Positions 1-8,599 of a DNA stretch of 39,840 nucleotides are shown in pieces. The notes beneath the pieces were generated by a model. That model ran no database searches, was not told the origin of the DNA, and was given only the letters and a program-made list of their open reading frames with translations. Both the position numbers and the translations under genes were made by a program. The first letter of the stretch is position 1, and the number at the start of each line of letters is the position of its first letter. This stretch comes from Pseudomonadota bacterium (lineage in GTDB: Bacteria; Myxococcota_A; UBA796; GCA-2862545), in assembly GCA_002862545.1 (NCBI GenBank), contig PKDJ01000146.1, forward strand, positions 1 through 39,840. Reading direction: 5' to 3'.

Positions 1-130
1 AGACCTCACTGGAGCCGAGCCGGACCTCGTCCTTGGCCAGGGTCCAGGTCTGCTCCACGTCACCCCCCGCGAGCAGCTCGACACGGATTGCTCCGCCGAG
101 TGTGGGGCGCTGGTGCTGATGATTCGCCAC
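1..130 (-). CDS. FHA-domain protein, 5' end only (runs off window)
   Basis: Read on the minus strand, a GTG at 130-128 follows a near-perfect ribosome site (AGGAGG, four bases before it). It opens 43 codons that continue past the window edge. The peptide begins MANHQHQRPTLGGAIRVELL and contains WTLAKDEVRLGSSEV. That pattern is typical of the first strands of a forkhead-associated domain, where a hydrophobic strand leads into an (I/L)GR/S segment. FHA domains bind phosphothreonine and in myxobacteria often partner Ser/Thr kinases; two kinases lie elsewhere in this window. Only the N-terminus is visible, so the remaining domains are unknown. It is divergent from the rhodanese gene with about 160 bp between the start codons. 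Confidence 0.55.
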   Translation of the reverse strand, partial: MANHQHQRPTLGGAIRVELLAGGDVEQTWTLAKDEVRLGSSEV

Positions 131-293
131 GGATCCTCCTGTGAGGATCAGTGCCGCTTGGGGGCTCGTCGCTGTCCGACGTCTAGAGGATAACCATGGA
201 AATTCCGTTCCGTAGAGCAAGGTGCGCAGATGTTCGAGGGAGTGGCGTCACAATCGGCCGTCTGGACGCATCCTGACATCGACGGAGGCCGGC

Positions 294-875
294 ATGAGCG
301 AGCAGAGGCATGGGGCGCGAGGGGGGCGGGAGCACGGGTCGACGGAGGCGCTCGCGGCTGCGCTCGCGGCGGGTGAGGTCGGACTGCTCGTCGATGTGCG
401 CTCGCCGTTCGAGTTCTCGGGGGGGCATGTGCCGGGCGCGGTGAACGTGCCGCTCAGTCGCCTGGGTGAGCGTCTCGACGAGCTGCCTGATGCGGTGTGG
501 GTGATCTGCCGCTCGGGTGTGCGGTCGTCGCGAGCGGCGATGCAGATTCGGACCTCGGGGCGGGTGGCGACCAACGTCACCGGCGGAATGCTCGCCTGGA
601 CCGGTCCCGTGGAGCCGTCCGCCTCGCTGCGAAGCCTCCTCCTGCCCCTGGCGGCCAGCCTCACCCTCGGACTCGCACCGCTCACGCCCGAGCCGCACCT
701 TCTCGGCAAGCTCCGCTGGGTGGCGGGGGGCGGGGTGGGCATGGGACCACTGGATGCGATGGACCTCGCGCTGCACGGTGCTCCGTGGGTGTGGCTGGTC
801 GTCGCGACCCTGGGCGTGCTCCGTGCCAGGCGCCGCGCGTCGGGTGGGCCTCCGGCAAGTTCGTCCCCAGCTTGA
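294..875 (+). CDS. Rhodanese-domain protein with hydrophobic C-terminal part
   Basis: A single rhodanese (sulfurtransferase) domain occupies about residues 15-105. VDVRSPFEFSGGHVPGAVNV is the usual CH2A region, and CRSGVRSS forms the active-site loop with the catalytic Cys that carries persulfide in this family. After the domain come two hydrophobic stretches (about residues 110-135 and 165-182, the latter followed by RARRR), so the protein may be membrane-tethered. The open frame starts earlier, at 222, but ATG 294 has an ACGGAGG site five bases upstream and places the start just before the domain. Length is 193 aa. The substrate cannot be told; the next gene, a lipoprotein, starts 35 bases downstream. 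Confidence 0.8.
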   Translation: MSEQRHGARGGREHGSTEALAAALAAGEVGLLVDVRSPFEFSGGHVPGAVNVPLSRLGERLDELPDAVWVICRSGVRSSRAAMQIRTSGRVATNVTGGMLAWTGPVEPSASLRSLLLPLAASLTLGLAPLTPEPHLLGKLRWVAGGGVGMGPLDAMDLALHGAPWVWLVVATLGVLRARRRASGGPPASSSPA

Positions 876-898
876 CGACCGATCGACACGGCGCCTGC

Positions 899-904
899 TA
901 GGTT
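899..904 (+). promoter_or_regulatory. Possible -10 element of a leaderless lipoprotein gene
   Basis: TAGGTT lies exactly six bases before the GTG start at 911, and the bases between (GCGGGA) give at best a very close ribosome site. The same -10-like hexamer plus six bases plus GTG arrangement occurs in front of the his leader peptide. A TTGACG at 872-877 is 21 bases upstream, too far for a standard spacer, so this is tentative. Confidence 0.25.
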
Positions 905-910
905 GCGGGA

Positions 911-2314
911 GTGACACTCGTACTTCTGCTCGCGGCCTGTGGTGACAAGGCCGCCGACACCGCCTTCACCACCACCACTGTGGTCGACACGGCCTGGGTC
1001 CGCCCGGGCTGCGGCGACGGTGTGGTGGATCCGGGCGAGGCCTGCGACGACGGTCGCGACAACTCCAACTCCGCGCCGGATGCCTGCCGCGAGGACTGCG
1101 CGCTGGCGAGCTGCGGCGATGCGATCGTCGACGGGGGCGAGGCCTGCGACGACGGTGCCAACCTCGGCGGCGATGGCTGCGACCCTCTGTGCCGTGTGGA
1201 GACCGGGCCGGGCGAGGTGGAGATCAACGACACCCCCGACGCCGCCGATCCGCTTCCCGAGGACGGCATCTTCGGGAGTCTGGCCGAGGACGACGTCGAC
1301 TGCTTCGCCCTGGAGGTACCCACCTGTGGTGCTGTCGAGGCGCTGCTCGACGACGGCTTTGGGGCCTGCACGGCTGAGGCGACCGTCGGGCTTCACGACC
1401 CCGACGGGGTCATGGTGGCCACGGGCTCGACCGAGGCCGATGGCTGTGCCCGCCTCGATCCGGCAGAGGCGAGTGGTGCACGCTGGCTCGATGCCGGCAC
1501 CTACGCCGTGTGTGTCGAGGGCCTCGAGGGCTACCCCGTCCCGGGCTACCGCCTCGTCGCCTCCACGGTCGACAGCCTGGCGCTCGGCATGCCGCTGCCC
1601 GACGATCTGGACGGCGACGGCATCCCCGCCCAGTGTGACGACGACGACGACGGCGACGGCGTGCCCGATGCCGAGGACAACTGCCCCGACCTGCCCAACG
1701 GCGACGGTGCGGTCAGCCCCACCACCGAGAACGACGGCTTCATTCGGCACTGGCTCACGATCGGCCCGTTCGAGGGTCGTGAGAGCCCCGAGGGCTGCCT
1801 GCCGACCGAGGACGACCTCCTCGGTGACGATGCAGCGGCTGCGCCGGCGCTCGGGGACGCAGTTGATGATCTGCAGTGGACGGTGGTGATCAGCAACGAG
1901 AACCGCATCGACTACGTCCGGGACTATGGCTTCGTCAGCGCCCCCCGCGAGGTCTACGGTGCGGTGTATGTCCACAGTGAGACCGAGCGCGATCTGACGC
2001 TCGCCCTCGGGCCGGACGACGGCGCTCGCGCCTGGCTCAACGGCGAGCAGGTCCTCACTGTCACGGGCTGCCAGGGCACCAACGTCGACCAGTTCACGGC
2101 CGAGGTCACCCTGCTCGCCGGCTGGAACCGCCTGCTGATCAAGATCTTCGATCAAGGAGGCGGCTGGGGCACCTTCGCCCGCTTCAAGGACGGGGACACG
2201 CCCGTGACCGATCTGGAGCTGTCTCTCGATCCCTCGGGTCCGTGGATTCCGGGCCAGTCCGATCTGGACGATGACGGCATCGGCGACGTGTGCGACGACA
2301 CCCCGCTCGGGTAG
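911..2314 (+). CDS. Secreted multi-domain lipoprotein (Cys-rich, PPC, TSP3 and Gal-binding-like)
   Basis: A very short lipoprotein signal ([10 protein letters not shown], lipobox LAAC) is followed by two Myxococcus-type Cys-rich repeats with CGDG and GEACDDG motifs (about residues 30-97). Next is a pre-peptidase C-terminal-like beta domain (about 98-220, starting [15 protein letters not shown]). A thrombospondin type 3 calcium-binding stretch follows (about 225-260, [24 protein letters not shown]), then a jelly-roll resembling the carbohydrate-binding or PA14-like 'WLxIGPF ... GWNRLLIKI' domains (about 275-445). The end is another TSP3-like motif ([13 protein letters not shown]). It is probably a calcium-stabilised surface protein that binds glycan or matrix; no catalytic motif is seen. 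GTG 911 is the first start after an in-frame stop at 899-901. Confidence 0.75.
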   Translation: MTLVLLLAACGDKAADTAFTTTTVVDTAWVRPGCGDGVVDPGEACDDGRDNSNSAPDACREDCALASCGDAIVDGGEACDDGANLGGDGCDPLCRVETGPGEVEINDTPDAADPLPEDGIFGSLAEDDVDCFALEVPTCGAVEALLDDGFGACTAEATVGLHDPDGVMVATGSTEADGCARLDPAEASGARWLDAGTYAVCVEGLEGYPVPGYRLVASTVDSLALGMPLPDDLDGDGIPAQCDDDDDGDGVPDAEDNCPDLPNGDGAVSPTTENDGFIRHWLTIGPFEGRESPEGCLPTEDDLLGDDAAAAPALGDAVDDLQWTVVISNENRIDYVRDYGFVSAPREVYGAVYVHSETERDLTLALGPDDGARAWLNGEQVLTVTGCQGTNVDQFTAEVTLLAGWNRLLIKIFDQGGGWGTFARFKDGDTPVTDLELSLDPSGPWIPGQSDLDDDGIGDVCDDTPLG

Positions 2315-2336
2315 CGGTGACGTGACGGAGGGTGAG

Positions 2337-3275
2337 GTGGACCGGGTCTTGGTCACGGGAGGTGCCGGGTTTCTCGGCTCCCACCTCTGTGAGCGCCTGG
2401 TGGCCTCCGGGGCCTCGGTGATCTGTGTGGACGACTTCAGCACCGGCAGGAGGGAGAACCTCGCCGGGCTGGAGGGGCACCCTCGCTTTCGCGTGCTTCA
2501 GCACGACGTGACCCGGCCCCTCGACGAGGAGCTCCGGGTGGACCAGATCTACAACCTCGCCTGCCCGGCCTCGCCCGTGCGCTACCAGGCGGATCCGGTG
2601 CAGACCACCCTCACGAGCGTGCTCGGGGCCCTGCACGTGCTGCAGCTGGCGGACCGGTGTGGCGCCCGGGTGCTGCAGGCCTCGACGTCTGAGGTCTACG
2701 GTGACCCCGATCAGCACCCGCAGTCCGAGGCGTACCTCGGTCGGGTGAATCCGACGGGCCCGCGCGCCTGCTATGACGAGGGCAAGCGCTGTGCCGAGTC
2801 GCTGTTCTTCGACATGCACCGCACCCGCGGCGTGGTCGTCAAGGTGGCTCGGATCTTCAACACCTACGGACCGCGCATGAGCCCCGACGACGGGCGCGTG
2901 GTGTCGAGCTTCGTGCGCCAGGCGCTCGATGGGCAGCCGATGACCGTGTTTGGTGATGGCAACCAGACCCGCTCCTTCTGCTTTGTTGACGACCTCGTCG
3001 ATGGGCTCGTCCGCCTGATGGCGTCTTCGGAGGAGGTCACGGGCCCGGTCAACCTCGGTCGTCCTGGTGAGGTGACCATGATGGCGCTGGCGGAGCAGAT
3101 CGCCGGACTCACCGGGTCGGCTGGGGGCGTGGTCCACCGGCCTCTCCCGGCGGACGATCCGGTGCGCCGGGAGCCGGACATTCGCCGGGCGCGTGCGCTG
3201 CTCGACTGGGAGCCTCGCACCTCGCTGGAGGAGGGGCTGCGGCGGACCATCGCCTGGCAGCGGACGGCCCGCTGA
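2337..3275 (+). CDS. UDP-glucuronate decarboxylase (UDP-xylose synthase), SDR family
   Basis: An extended short-chain dehydrogenase that by family converts UDP-glucuronate to UDP-xylose using bound NAD. Visible motifs are the NAD-binding [12 protein letters not shown] at the N-terminus, the UXS signature [18 protein letters not shown], the Ser/Tyr/Lys catalytic set in ASTSEVYG and YDEGKR, and [10 protein letters not shown]. The frame is open from 2271, overlapping the previous gene, but GTG 2337 has ACGGAGG five bases upstream and begins directly with the Rossmann strand. That gives 312 aa, the usual bacterial length. The product is a precursor for surface polysaccharide; no glycosyltransferase lies nearby. 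A UDP-glucose epimerase is less likely because the CPASPVRYQ signature is specific. Confidence 0.9.
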   Translation: MDRVLVTGGAGFLGSHLCERLVASGASVICVDDFSTGRRENLAGLEGHPRFRVLQHDVTRPLDEELRVDQIYNLACPASPVRYQADPVQTTLTSVLGALHVLQLADRCGARVLQASTSEVYGDPDQHPQSEAYLGRVNPTGPRACYDEGKRCAESLFFDMHRTRGVVVKVARIFNTYGPRMSPDDGRVVSSFVRQALDGQPMTVFGDGNQTRSFCFVDDLVDGLVRLMASSEEVTGPVNLGRPGEVTMMALAEQIAGLTGSAGGVVHRPLPADDPVRREPDIRRARALLDWEPRTSLEEGLRRTIAWQRTAR

Positions 3276-3392
3276 ACAGGTGGACGTCATCGTGTGGACG
3301 AGCGACTTCGTCACCGTGGCCCGGAAGTCCGCCTCTCCGAGCAGCAGAAGCTTCCGCTCGTCGCCATCGTCGGGCGAGAACGTTCGACGGGG

Positions 3393-4460
3393 TCAGCGCA
3401 GCTGGCGGACCTCCCGCTGGGGGAACGGGATCTCGATACCCTCCTCCGCGAAGCGGCGATGGATGGCCTTGATCAAATGGTGTGTCGTGACGACTCGCTT
3501 CTCGGGCTTCTCGATCCAGGCCATGAGCTGCAGGTCAATTCCCGAGTCAGAGAAGGATCGGAAGCGCACGAGGGGGGCCCGCTGCGGGTCATCGAGGATC
3601 AGGTCGTCTCGGTCCATGCACAGCGCGATGAGCGTGGCCTCCACGGCGTCGAGGTCTGAGGCGTAGGCGACCGAGACATCGACGCGGAGGCGCGAGTGCT
3701 CGTTCGGCCCTCCGCTCTCGTTGACGACTCGCGATTCAGCCATATTGCTGTTCGGAACAACAACCTCGACGTCGTCTTTGGTGAGGATGCGGGTGCTGCG
3801 CAGGCCAATCTCGGTCACCCGACCGCGGGTGCCGTCGTCGAGGTTGATGTAGTCGCCGAGCTTGTACGGGCCATCGGCGAGGATGAACAGGCCCGCGAAC
3901 AGGTTGGCGAGGGAGTCCTTGGCCGCAAAACCGACGGCGACGCCCAGCACACCGGCCGAGGCCAGCCAGCCGGTGACGTCGATGTTCCACGCGAGGAACA
4001 CGAAGTAGGTGCCGCCGCCGAAGACGATGGTGCGCCAGGCGATGTCGAACAGGGGCAGCGTTCGGGGCTGGACGAGCGCGGTGCGATCCTGGTGCTTGAC
4101 CAGGAGCTTCAGCCCCGCCTGGCCCACGCGTGCGGCGGCCCACGTCCACAGGAGCACGGCCATCGTCGCCAAGACGCCGGTCGCGACGCGCCTCAGGGCC
4201 GGATGGTCTTCGGTGTAGGGGGCGATCCACAGCCAGCCACCGCCGAGGAGGACGGACCAGACCGCGGGCCAGTGCATCGCTTCGACCACGAGGTCGTCGA
4301 GACCGTTGCGCGTCTTGCTGACCACGCGTCGCGCGATTCCGACCAGTCCCCGGTCAATCACGATCGCGACGACGAGGGAGAGGATCAGGAGGGTCAGGCC
4401 CCGGACTAGCGGGTCGCCTGTAGGAGAGAAGAGGGTGTCGATGATGGTGTCGAGGTCCAT
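3393..4460 (-). CDS. MscS-family mechanosensitive ion channel
   Basis: An inner-membrane small-conductance mechanosensitive channel. Three or four hydrophobic helices come first (around LTLLILSLVVAIVI, AVWSVLLGGGWLWI, VLATMAVLLWTWAAA and the segment before GWLASAGVLGVAVGFAAKD). The pore-helix and beta-domain signature follows: VGFAAKDSLANLFAGLFIL, ADGPYKLGDYI, and later DVEVVVPNSNM. The C-terminal cytoplasmic domain ends PFPQREVRQ, a typical MscS ending. Length is about 355 aa from ATG 4460; ATG 4469 or 4508 is possible, and none has a clear ribosome site. It converges on the UXS gene and lies head to head with the PqqB-like gene, with only 30 bp between start codons. Confidence 0.88.
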   Translation of the reverse strand: MDLDTIIDTLFSPTGDPLVRGLTLLILSLVVAIVIDRGLVGIARRVVSKTRNGLDDLVVEAMHWPAVWSVLLGGGWLWIAPYTEDHPALRRVATGVLATMAVLLWTWAAARVGQAGLKLLVKHQDRTALVQPRTLPLFDIAWRTIVFGGGTYFVFLAWNIDVTGWLASAGVLGVAVGFAAKDSLANLFAGLFILADGPYKLGDYINLDDGTRGRVTEIGLRSTRILTKDDVEVVVPNSNMAESRVVNESGGPNEHSRLRVDVSVAYASDLDAVEATLIALCMDRDDLILDDPQRAPLVRFRSFSDSGIDLQLMAWIEKPEKRVVTTHHLIKAIHRRFAEEGIEIPFPQREVRQLR

Positions 4461-4490
4461 CGCGTGCATCCGGTGTACGTTGGGGTCACC

Positions 4491-5324
4491 ATGTACCCTC
4501 AAGCACACCTACTCGGTATTGCCCAGGACGGCGGACACCCCCACATCGGGTGTTGGCGGCCGTGCTGTGCAGAGGCCTGGAACAACCCGGCGCTCGCGCA
4601 TCGGCCTGCCTGTCTGGGCCTCGTCTCTGACGAGGGCCGCTGGCTCCTCGATGCGACGCCGGATCTGCCCGCGCAGCTTGCGGCGCTCGGACCCCCGCCA
4701 GAGGGCGGAGAGATCCTCAGTGGCGTCGTGCTCACGCACGCACACCTGGGTCACCTGGCAGGCCTGCTCCAGCTGGGGAGAGAGGCGCTCGCGACGCGCT
4801 CGGTGGCGGTGTGGGCGATGCCGCGGATGCGCCGCATGATCGAGGAGAACCTGCCCTGGAGCCTGCTGCTGGAGCATGGTCACGTGACGCTCCAGCCGCT
4901 GGAGTGTGGAGCCCGACTCGGGCCCTTCGTGGTGACGCCCGAGCGTGTCGACCATCGCAACGAGGCCTCCGAGACCGTCGCGCTTCACGTGCGCGGCCCG
5001 AACCGGACCCTCCTCTACCTGCCCGACATCGACGACTGGAGCCGGTATCCGCTGGCGGATCGCCTGAAGGGTGTCGATCGCGCCTACATCGACGGCACCT
5101 TCTACGCCGCTGACGAGATCGGCTGGCGAGATCCGGCCACGGTGCCTCACCCGCTGGTGGTGCGCACGATGGAGCTCCTGGCCGACGTGCCCGAGCGGTC
5201 CAAGGTGCAGTTCATCCACCTCAACCACACCAACCCCCTCCTCGATCCGGCCAGCGAGGCCTCGGCAGAGGTCCGGCGCCGGGGCTTCGGTGTGGCGCGG
5301 CAGGGAGCCTCGTACGCACTGTGA
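4491..5324 (+). CDS. PqqB-like metallo-beta-lactamase-fold hydrolase
   Basis: The 277-residue protein begins with the PqqB-family motif (LLGIAQDGGHPHIGC, aligned with the LGSAAGGGxPQxNC start). It carries the metal motif THAHLGHLAGL, where the usual Asp of HxHxDH is Gly. Later motifs are PERVDHRNE, YLPDIDDW, YIDGTF and IHLNHTNPLL, as in PqqB-type MBL proteins. PqqB is involved in making the redox cofactor PQQ, but no other pqq gene is present. The protein could therefore be a stand-alone hydrolase; many such homologues occur outside pqq operons. ATG 4491 has only a weak GGGG upstream. The next gene starts inside its stop codon (GTGA overlap), so the two are probably translated together. Confidence 0.75.
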   Translation: MYPQAHLLGIAQDGGHPHIGCWRPCCAEAWNNPALAHRPACLGLVSDEGRWLLDATPDLPAQLAALGPPPEGGEILSGVVLTHAHLGHLAGLLQLGREALATRSVAVWAMPRMRRMIEENLPWSLLLEHGHVTLQPLECGARLGPFVVTPERVDHRNEASETVALHVRGPNRTLLYLPDIDDWSRYPLADRLKGVDRAYIDGTFYAADEIGWRDPATVPHPLVVRTMELLADVPERSKVQFIHLNHTNPLLDPASEASAEVRRRGFGVARQGASYAL

Positions 5325-6217
5325 CGGTCGACATCACTCCCATCGACGGGCCCGAGTCCTCTGCGGACCGGGTGCCGGAGCTGCTGGTCGAGGTCCCTCA
5401 CGGGGCGACCCGCCGTGCGCACTACGATGCCCTGCGGGCGCGTCTCGTCGGTGAGCTGCCCCCACAGCTCGAGCACTTCTTCCACGTGAACACGGACGAG
5501 GGGGCCTTCGAGCTAGGGCTCGCAGTGGCGCGTGCCGTGATCGCAGCGCGGCCAGACTGGCGCGCGCGGGTCGTGCGCTGCACCATTCCTCGCACCTTCA
5601 TCGACACCAACCGGCTCGCGGACGTGAGCGGTGGAGATCTGCGCGAGGGCGCGATGACCCCCGGCCTGCAGCCCTACGTGCGGCATCCGCAGGACCGCGC
5701 GCTCCTGAGGGCCCTGCATGCGGAGTACCAGGCGAGCTGTGATGGGCACTATGCCGAGATCTGTGGTGCAGGCGGGCTCGCCCTCATCCCCCACACCTAT
5801 GCGCCGCGCTCCGTGGGGATTGCGAGGGTGGATGATCGGATCGTCGAGGAGCTGCATCGGGTCTACGCGCCCGACCTCGTGGATTCCTGGCCGCTGCGTC
5901 CCGAGGTAGACCTGATCACACGTGCCGAGGACGGCACGCGGCTGTCAGCCGACATCGCGGACCAGGTGGCTGCTGACCTCCGTGATGCAGGCCTCGACGT
6001 GGCGGACGGCGGCACCTACTTCCTGCATCCGAGCACGATGGGTGCGGTGCGCGCGGCGGCCTGGCCAGGTCAGACGCTGTGCTGGGAGGTGCGCCGCGAT
6101 CTGCTCACCGACTCCTGGCCACCGTTCGCCGAGGCGACGATCTCGGCCGAGAGGGTGGGCCGCTTCGTTCCTGCGCTCGCAGGCGCTGCGGTGGCCTGGC
6201 TGCAGCGACGAAGCTGA
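5321..6217 (+). CDS. N-formylglutamate amidohydrolase-like protein
   Basis: The 298-residue protein has the layout of the N-formylglutamate amidohydrolase (HutG/FGase) family: an early VEVPHGA loop, HVNTDEGAFELG, RCTIPRTFIDTNR and LIPHTYAPRSVGI, followed by an LRPEVDLITR segment and a late CWEVRRDLL. In classical members the enzyme releases formate from N-formyl-L-glutamate at the end of histidine degradation; no other hut gene is seen here, so the substrate is uncertain. It starts with a GTG that overlaps the stop of the PqqB-like gene by four bases. The two metallohydrolase-like proteins probably act on the same or successive small molecules. Confidence 0.7.
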   Translation: MTVDITPIDGPESSADRVPELLVEVPHGATRRAHYDALRARLVGELPPQLEHFFHVNTDEGAFELGLAVARAVIAARPDWRARVVRCTIPRTFIDTNRLADVSGGDLREGAMTPGLQPYVRHPQDRALLRALHAEYQASCDGHYAEICGAGGLALIPHTYAPRSVGIARVDDRIVEELHRVYAPDLVDSWPLRPEVDLITRAEDGTRLSADIADQVAADLRDAGLDVADGGTYFLHPSTMGAVRAAAWPGQTLCWEVRRDLLTDSWPPFAEATISAERVGRFVPALAGAAVAWLQRRS

Positions 6218-6289
6218 CTGCGGGGTCTGCGGCTCGAGGCTGGCATCTGCCTGCCCCGTGAACCATGATGCGGGTCCGACGAGGGGTCG

Positions 6290-7513
6290 ATGTCCGGCGC
6301 ATCCCGCTACCTGATCCACGAGATTCTGGGCGAGGGATCCTTTGGCGGGGTCTACCGGGCCACCCTCTGGCGCAGTCACGGTCTGCAGGTCGAGGTGGCG
6401 ATCAAGATCCTGCGTTCCTCGGTCTCGGAGCGCATGCTCCACCGGTTCCGCGACGAGGCGCGTGTTCTCGGGTTGCTGCAGCACGACGCGATCGTCCGTG
6501 TCTACGAGCTGACGCAGCTGGACGGCTCGTGGGCCGTGGCCATGGAGCTGGTGCCGGGGATCGACCTCGCGGGCCTGTGCGATGGGCATGGTGCGCTGCC
6601 AGCCCCGGTGGTCTTCTACGTCGGCGAGCGCGTCGCGAGCGCGCTCGAGCATGCCTGGAGCCACACGCCTGCCGGAGGCTCACCCCTCCGACTGGAGCAT
6701 CGGGACATCAAGCCCGCCAACATCCTCCTCACCCGCCACGGTGAGGTGAAGGTCTTGGACTTCGGCATTGCGCGGGCTGTGTTTGCTTCCAGGGAGGCCC
6801 ACACCGCCGACATGAGTCGCTTCGGAACCCCGCCCTACATGGCGCCCGCCCGCTGGCGAGGGCGCTCCGACGAGAAGTCCGATGTGTTCGGGCTCGGAGT
6901 GACGCTCATGCAGCTCCTGGTTCGCCACGGCGCACCCCAGACTTCGTCGTTTGTAGAGCTTCGGGAGTGGCGAGCGGATCTCGAGGAGCGCGTGAGGAAG
7001 GTCGTCGATCCGGAGGCCGCGGACCTGCTGGCGTCCATGGTCGTCGAGGACACGCGGCAGCGAGCGGACCTCGCGACCGTGAAGGCGCAGCTGCGGCGCC
7101 TGGGGCGTCGTCCGGCCGAGGTCCACCCGGTGTCGTGGGCCGAGCAGGTGGTGCCCCGGCTGATGGATGCGCGGGTGCGAGGACAGGGAGACTGGTCGGG
7201 CCGCGACGTCCGCGCGATGGCTCCCGCAACGATCGAGCTCTCTCCGACAGATCGGCATGGTCAGGGCTTTCGTGAGCTGCTCGACAGGGACTTCGAGCCG
7301 CCCGAGGAGGTCACGCTCGACGACCCGCTGCATGACTCCGTGGGCCCAGCCGAGCCGAGCCCCCTGACTGTGGAGCATCGGCGCAGCAGACTGCCGGTCT
7401 GGGTGGGGGTGTTCCTCGGGTCGGGGGCCACACTGCTCGCTGTGGGGGCGGTCGTCGGTGTCGTGACGCTCCTGATTGGCCTGGTGGCGCTGTTCGCCCA
7501 GATGGTGGGCTAG
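6290..7513 (+). CDS. Membrane-anchored eukaryote-type Ser/Thr protein kinase
   Basis: The kinase domain spans about residues 7-280: glycine loop GEGSFGGVY, ATP-binding Lys39 in VAIKIL, alpha-C Glu near residue 57, catalytic HRDIKPAN (Asp139) and DFGIAR (Asp157). The usual APE motif reads APA (MAPAR, 184-188). The missing Glu normally stabilises the C-lobe by pairing with a distal Arg, so stability or activity may be altered, although the catalytic residues are intact. After a linker of about 80 residues a strongly hydrophobic segment (about 368-405) anchors the protein at its extreme C-terminus, so the catalytic domain faces the cytoplasm. ATG 6290 has GAGGGG just upstream. Its stop codon is shared with that of the convergent lipoprotein gene. 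Confidence 0.88.
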   Translation: MSGASRYLIHEILGEGSFGGVYRATLWRSHGLQVEVAIKILRSSVSERMLHRFRDEARVLGLLQHDAIVRVYELTQLDGSWAVAMELVPGIDLAGLCDGHGALPAPVVFYVGERVASALEHAWSHTPAGGSPLRLEHRDIKPANILLTRHGEVKVLDFGIARAVFASREAHTADMSRFGTPPYMAPARWRGRSDEKSDVFGLGVTLMQLLVRHGAPQTSSFVELREWRADLEERVRKVVDPEAADLLASMVVEDTRQRADLATVKAQLRRLGRRPAEVHPVSWAEQVVPRLMDARVRGQGDWSGRDVRAMAPATIELSPTDRHGQGFRELLDRDFEPPEEVTLDDPLHDSVGPAEPSPLTVEHRRSRLPVWVGVFLGSGATLLAVGAVVGVVTLLIGLVALFAQMVG

Positions 7514-8370
7514 AGCGCGCCGCAGATGAGGCCGCGCGCCCCCTCTGGTGGCGAGCCACGCAGGCCGGTCGCCGAGCCGGTGGTCGCCTCGAACTGGTGC
7601 ACCTCGCCGTCCTCTCCGAGCACGAACATCCTCGCCGGCCCGAGGATGGAGAGTCCCTTCAGGCTCTCATCGAAGTACAGCAGGGGCAGATCGGCGCGAA
7701 GGGTGCCGTCCTCGGTGCACGAGCGCTCGAAGTCACTCGAGCTGTCCCGGTAGGCGTAGAGCATGCCCTGTCGGGTCTCGATGTAGTCGCCCCAGGACTC
7801 GCCGTAGCGCACGCCTGTGGCGTCGTCTCGAAGCTCCTCTTCGCTGGCATACCAGCGCACGTCAGGGCCCTCGTTGAGCAAGATGCCACCGTCGAAGGAG
7901 GCAAGGCCCCAGCAGCTGCGCCCGATGGCCTCGACCGCACCGGTGACGGGGTCGAGTTCGAGGAGCTCCTTGTTCTCGCAGACGTAGACGATGCCGTCAT
8001 GCTCGGTCATGTCGCGGGCCTCGACCACCCGGTCGAGCGGCGTGCTGCAGGTCGCGGTGCTGCCCGAGCCCACGGCGAAGGCAACCAGCTCGTCTTGGAC
8101 GATGGTCCAGCACCAGGTCTCGCCCTCCAGCTCCGGACACAGGGTCGGCAGTGGCACGTCGTCGGCGGGCCCCTCGGGGCACTTCGCCTGGTTGTCCCAT
8201 GCATCCTTGTCATTCGTCTCGGTGCCTGCTCCCTCGCCGCCTCCAGACCCTCCGCCGGCGGATGAGGGGTCGGTGTCGAGTGCTGCGTCTTCGCTACCCG
8301 AGCCACATCCCAGCTGCAGTGCGAGGGTCGCGATGCTGGCCAGCCCTAGTGTGATTCGAACCCATGACAT
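7510..8370 (-). CDS. Lipoprotein of unknown function, possible beta-propeller
   Basis: The 286-residue protein starts with a lipoprotein signal ending LQLGC (about Cys22), then a Gly/Ser-rich linker of about 35 residues. The rest reads like short beta blades, e.g. GIVYVCENKELLELDPVTGA and RMFVLGEDGEVHQFEATTG, which suggests a WD40- or PQQ-like propeller without clear catalytic residues. There are several Cys (CPEG, LCPELEGETWCW, ATCSTP, SCWG, SCTEDG, ICGAL) that could form disulfides. ATG 8370 follows a good GGAGGTG site. The stop codon lies in the palindrome CTAG (7510-7513), which also supplies the stop of the kinase gene on the other strand. No family is recognised with confidence. Confidence 0.7.
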   Translation of the reverse strand: MSWVRITLGLASIATLALQLGCGSGSEDAALDTDPSSAGGGSGGGEGAGTETNDKDAWDNQAKCPEGPADDVPLPTLCPELEGETWCWTIVQDELVAFAVGSGSTATCSTPLDRVVEARDMTEHDGIVYVCENKELLELDPVTGAVEAIGRSCWGLASFDGGILLNEGPDVRWYASEEELRDDATGVRYGESWGDYIETRQGMLYAYRDSSSDFERSCTEDGTLRADLPLLYFDESLKGLSILGPARMFVLGEDGEVHQFEATTGSATGLRGSPPEGARGLICGAL

Positions 8371-8574
8371 CCCACACCTCCCCCACGATCATGCCCGGTC
8401 TCGGTCCTCAGTGGTAGCGCCGCACGTTTGATCCGCAGTACCCGGTGGGATTCCAGGGTTCCTGCTTGCTCTCTCTGACGAGCGACGGTGTTGTTTCCCG
8501 TCGTCGGATTGTGGTGGTCGCCGACGCTCTCGTGCGCTGTGCGTCCTGATCTGCGGATGCGTGCGCTCCTCATG

Positions 8575-8580
8575 TACACT
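8575..8580 (+). promoter_or_regulatory. Possible -10 element for the esterase gene
   Basis: TACACT stands 19 bases before the start codon at 8600, inside a short inverted repeat (GTACA-CT-GTAC, 8574-8584). The surroundings are less GC-rich than the genes. The matching -35 (TGCGGA region, about 8552) is poor, so the call rests on the hexamer and its position in the 229-bp divergent gap. Confidence 0.3.
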
Positions 8581-8599
8581 GTACCCTGGGGGAGGGGCG

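Noticed and set aside
248..2443. 731-codon open frame on the minus strand
   Set aside because: It runs antisense to the rhodanese, lipoprotein and UXS genes. Its translation has no recognisable motifs and reflects third-position GC bias in the real genes.
8478..8510. CGACGG...CCGTCG inverted repeat as a terminator
   Set aside because: It lies in the gap between two divergent genes where no transcript should end, and has no T-run after the stem.
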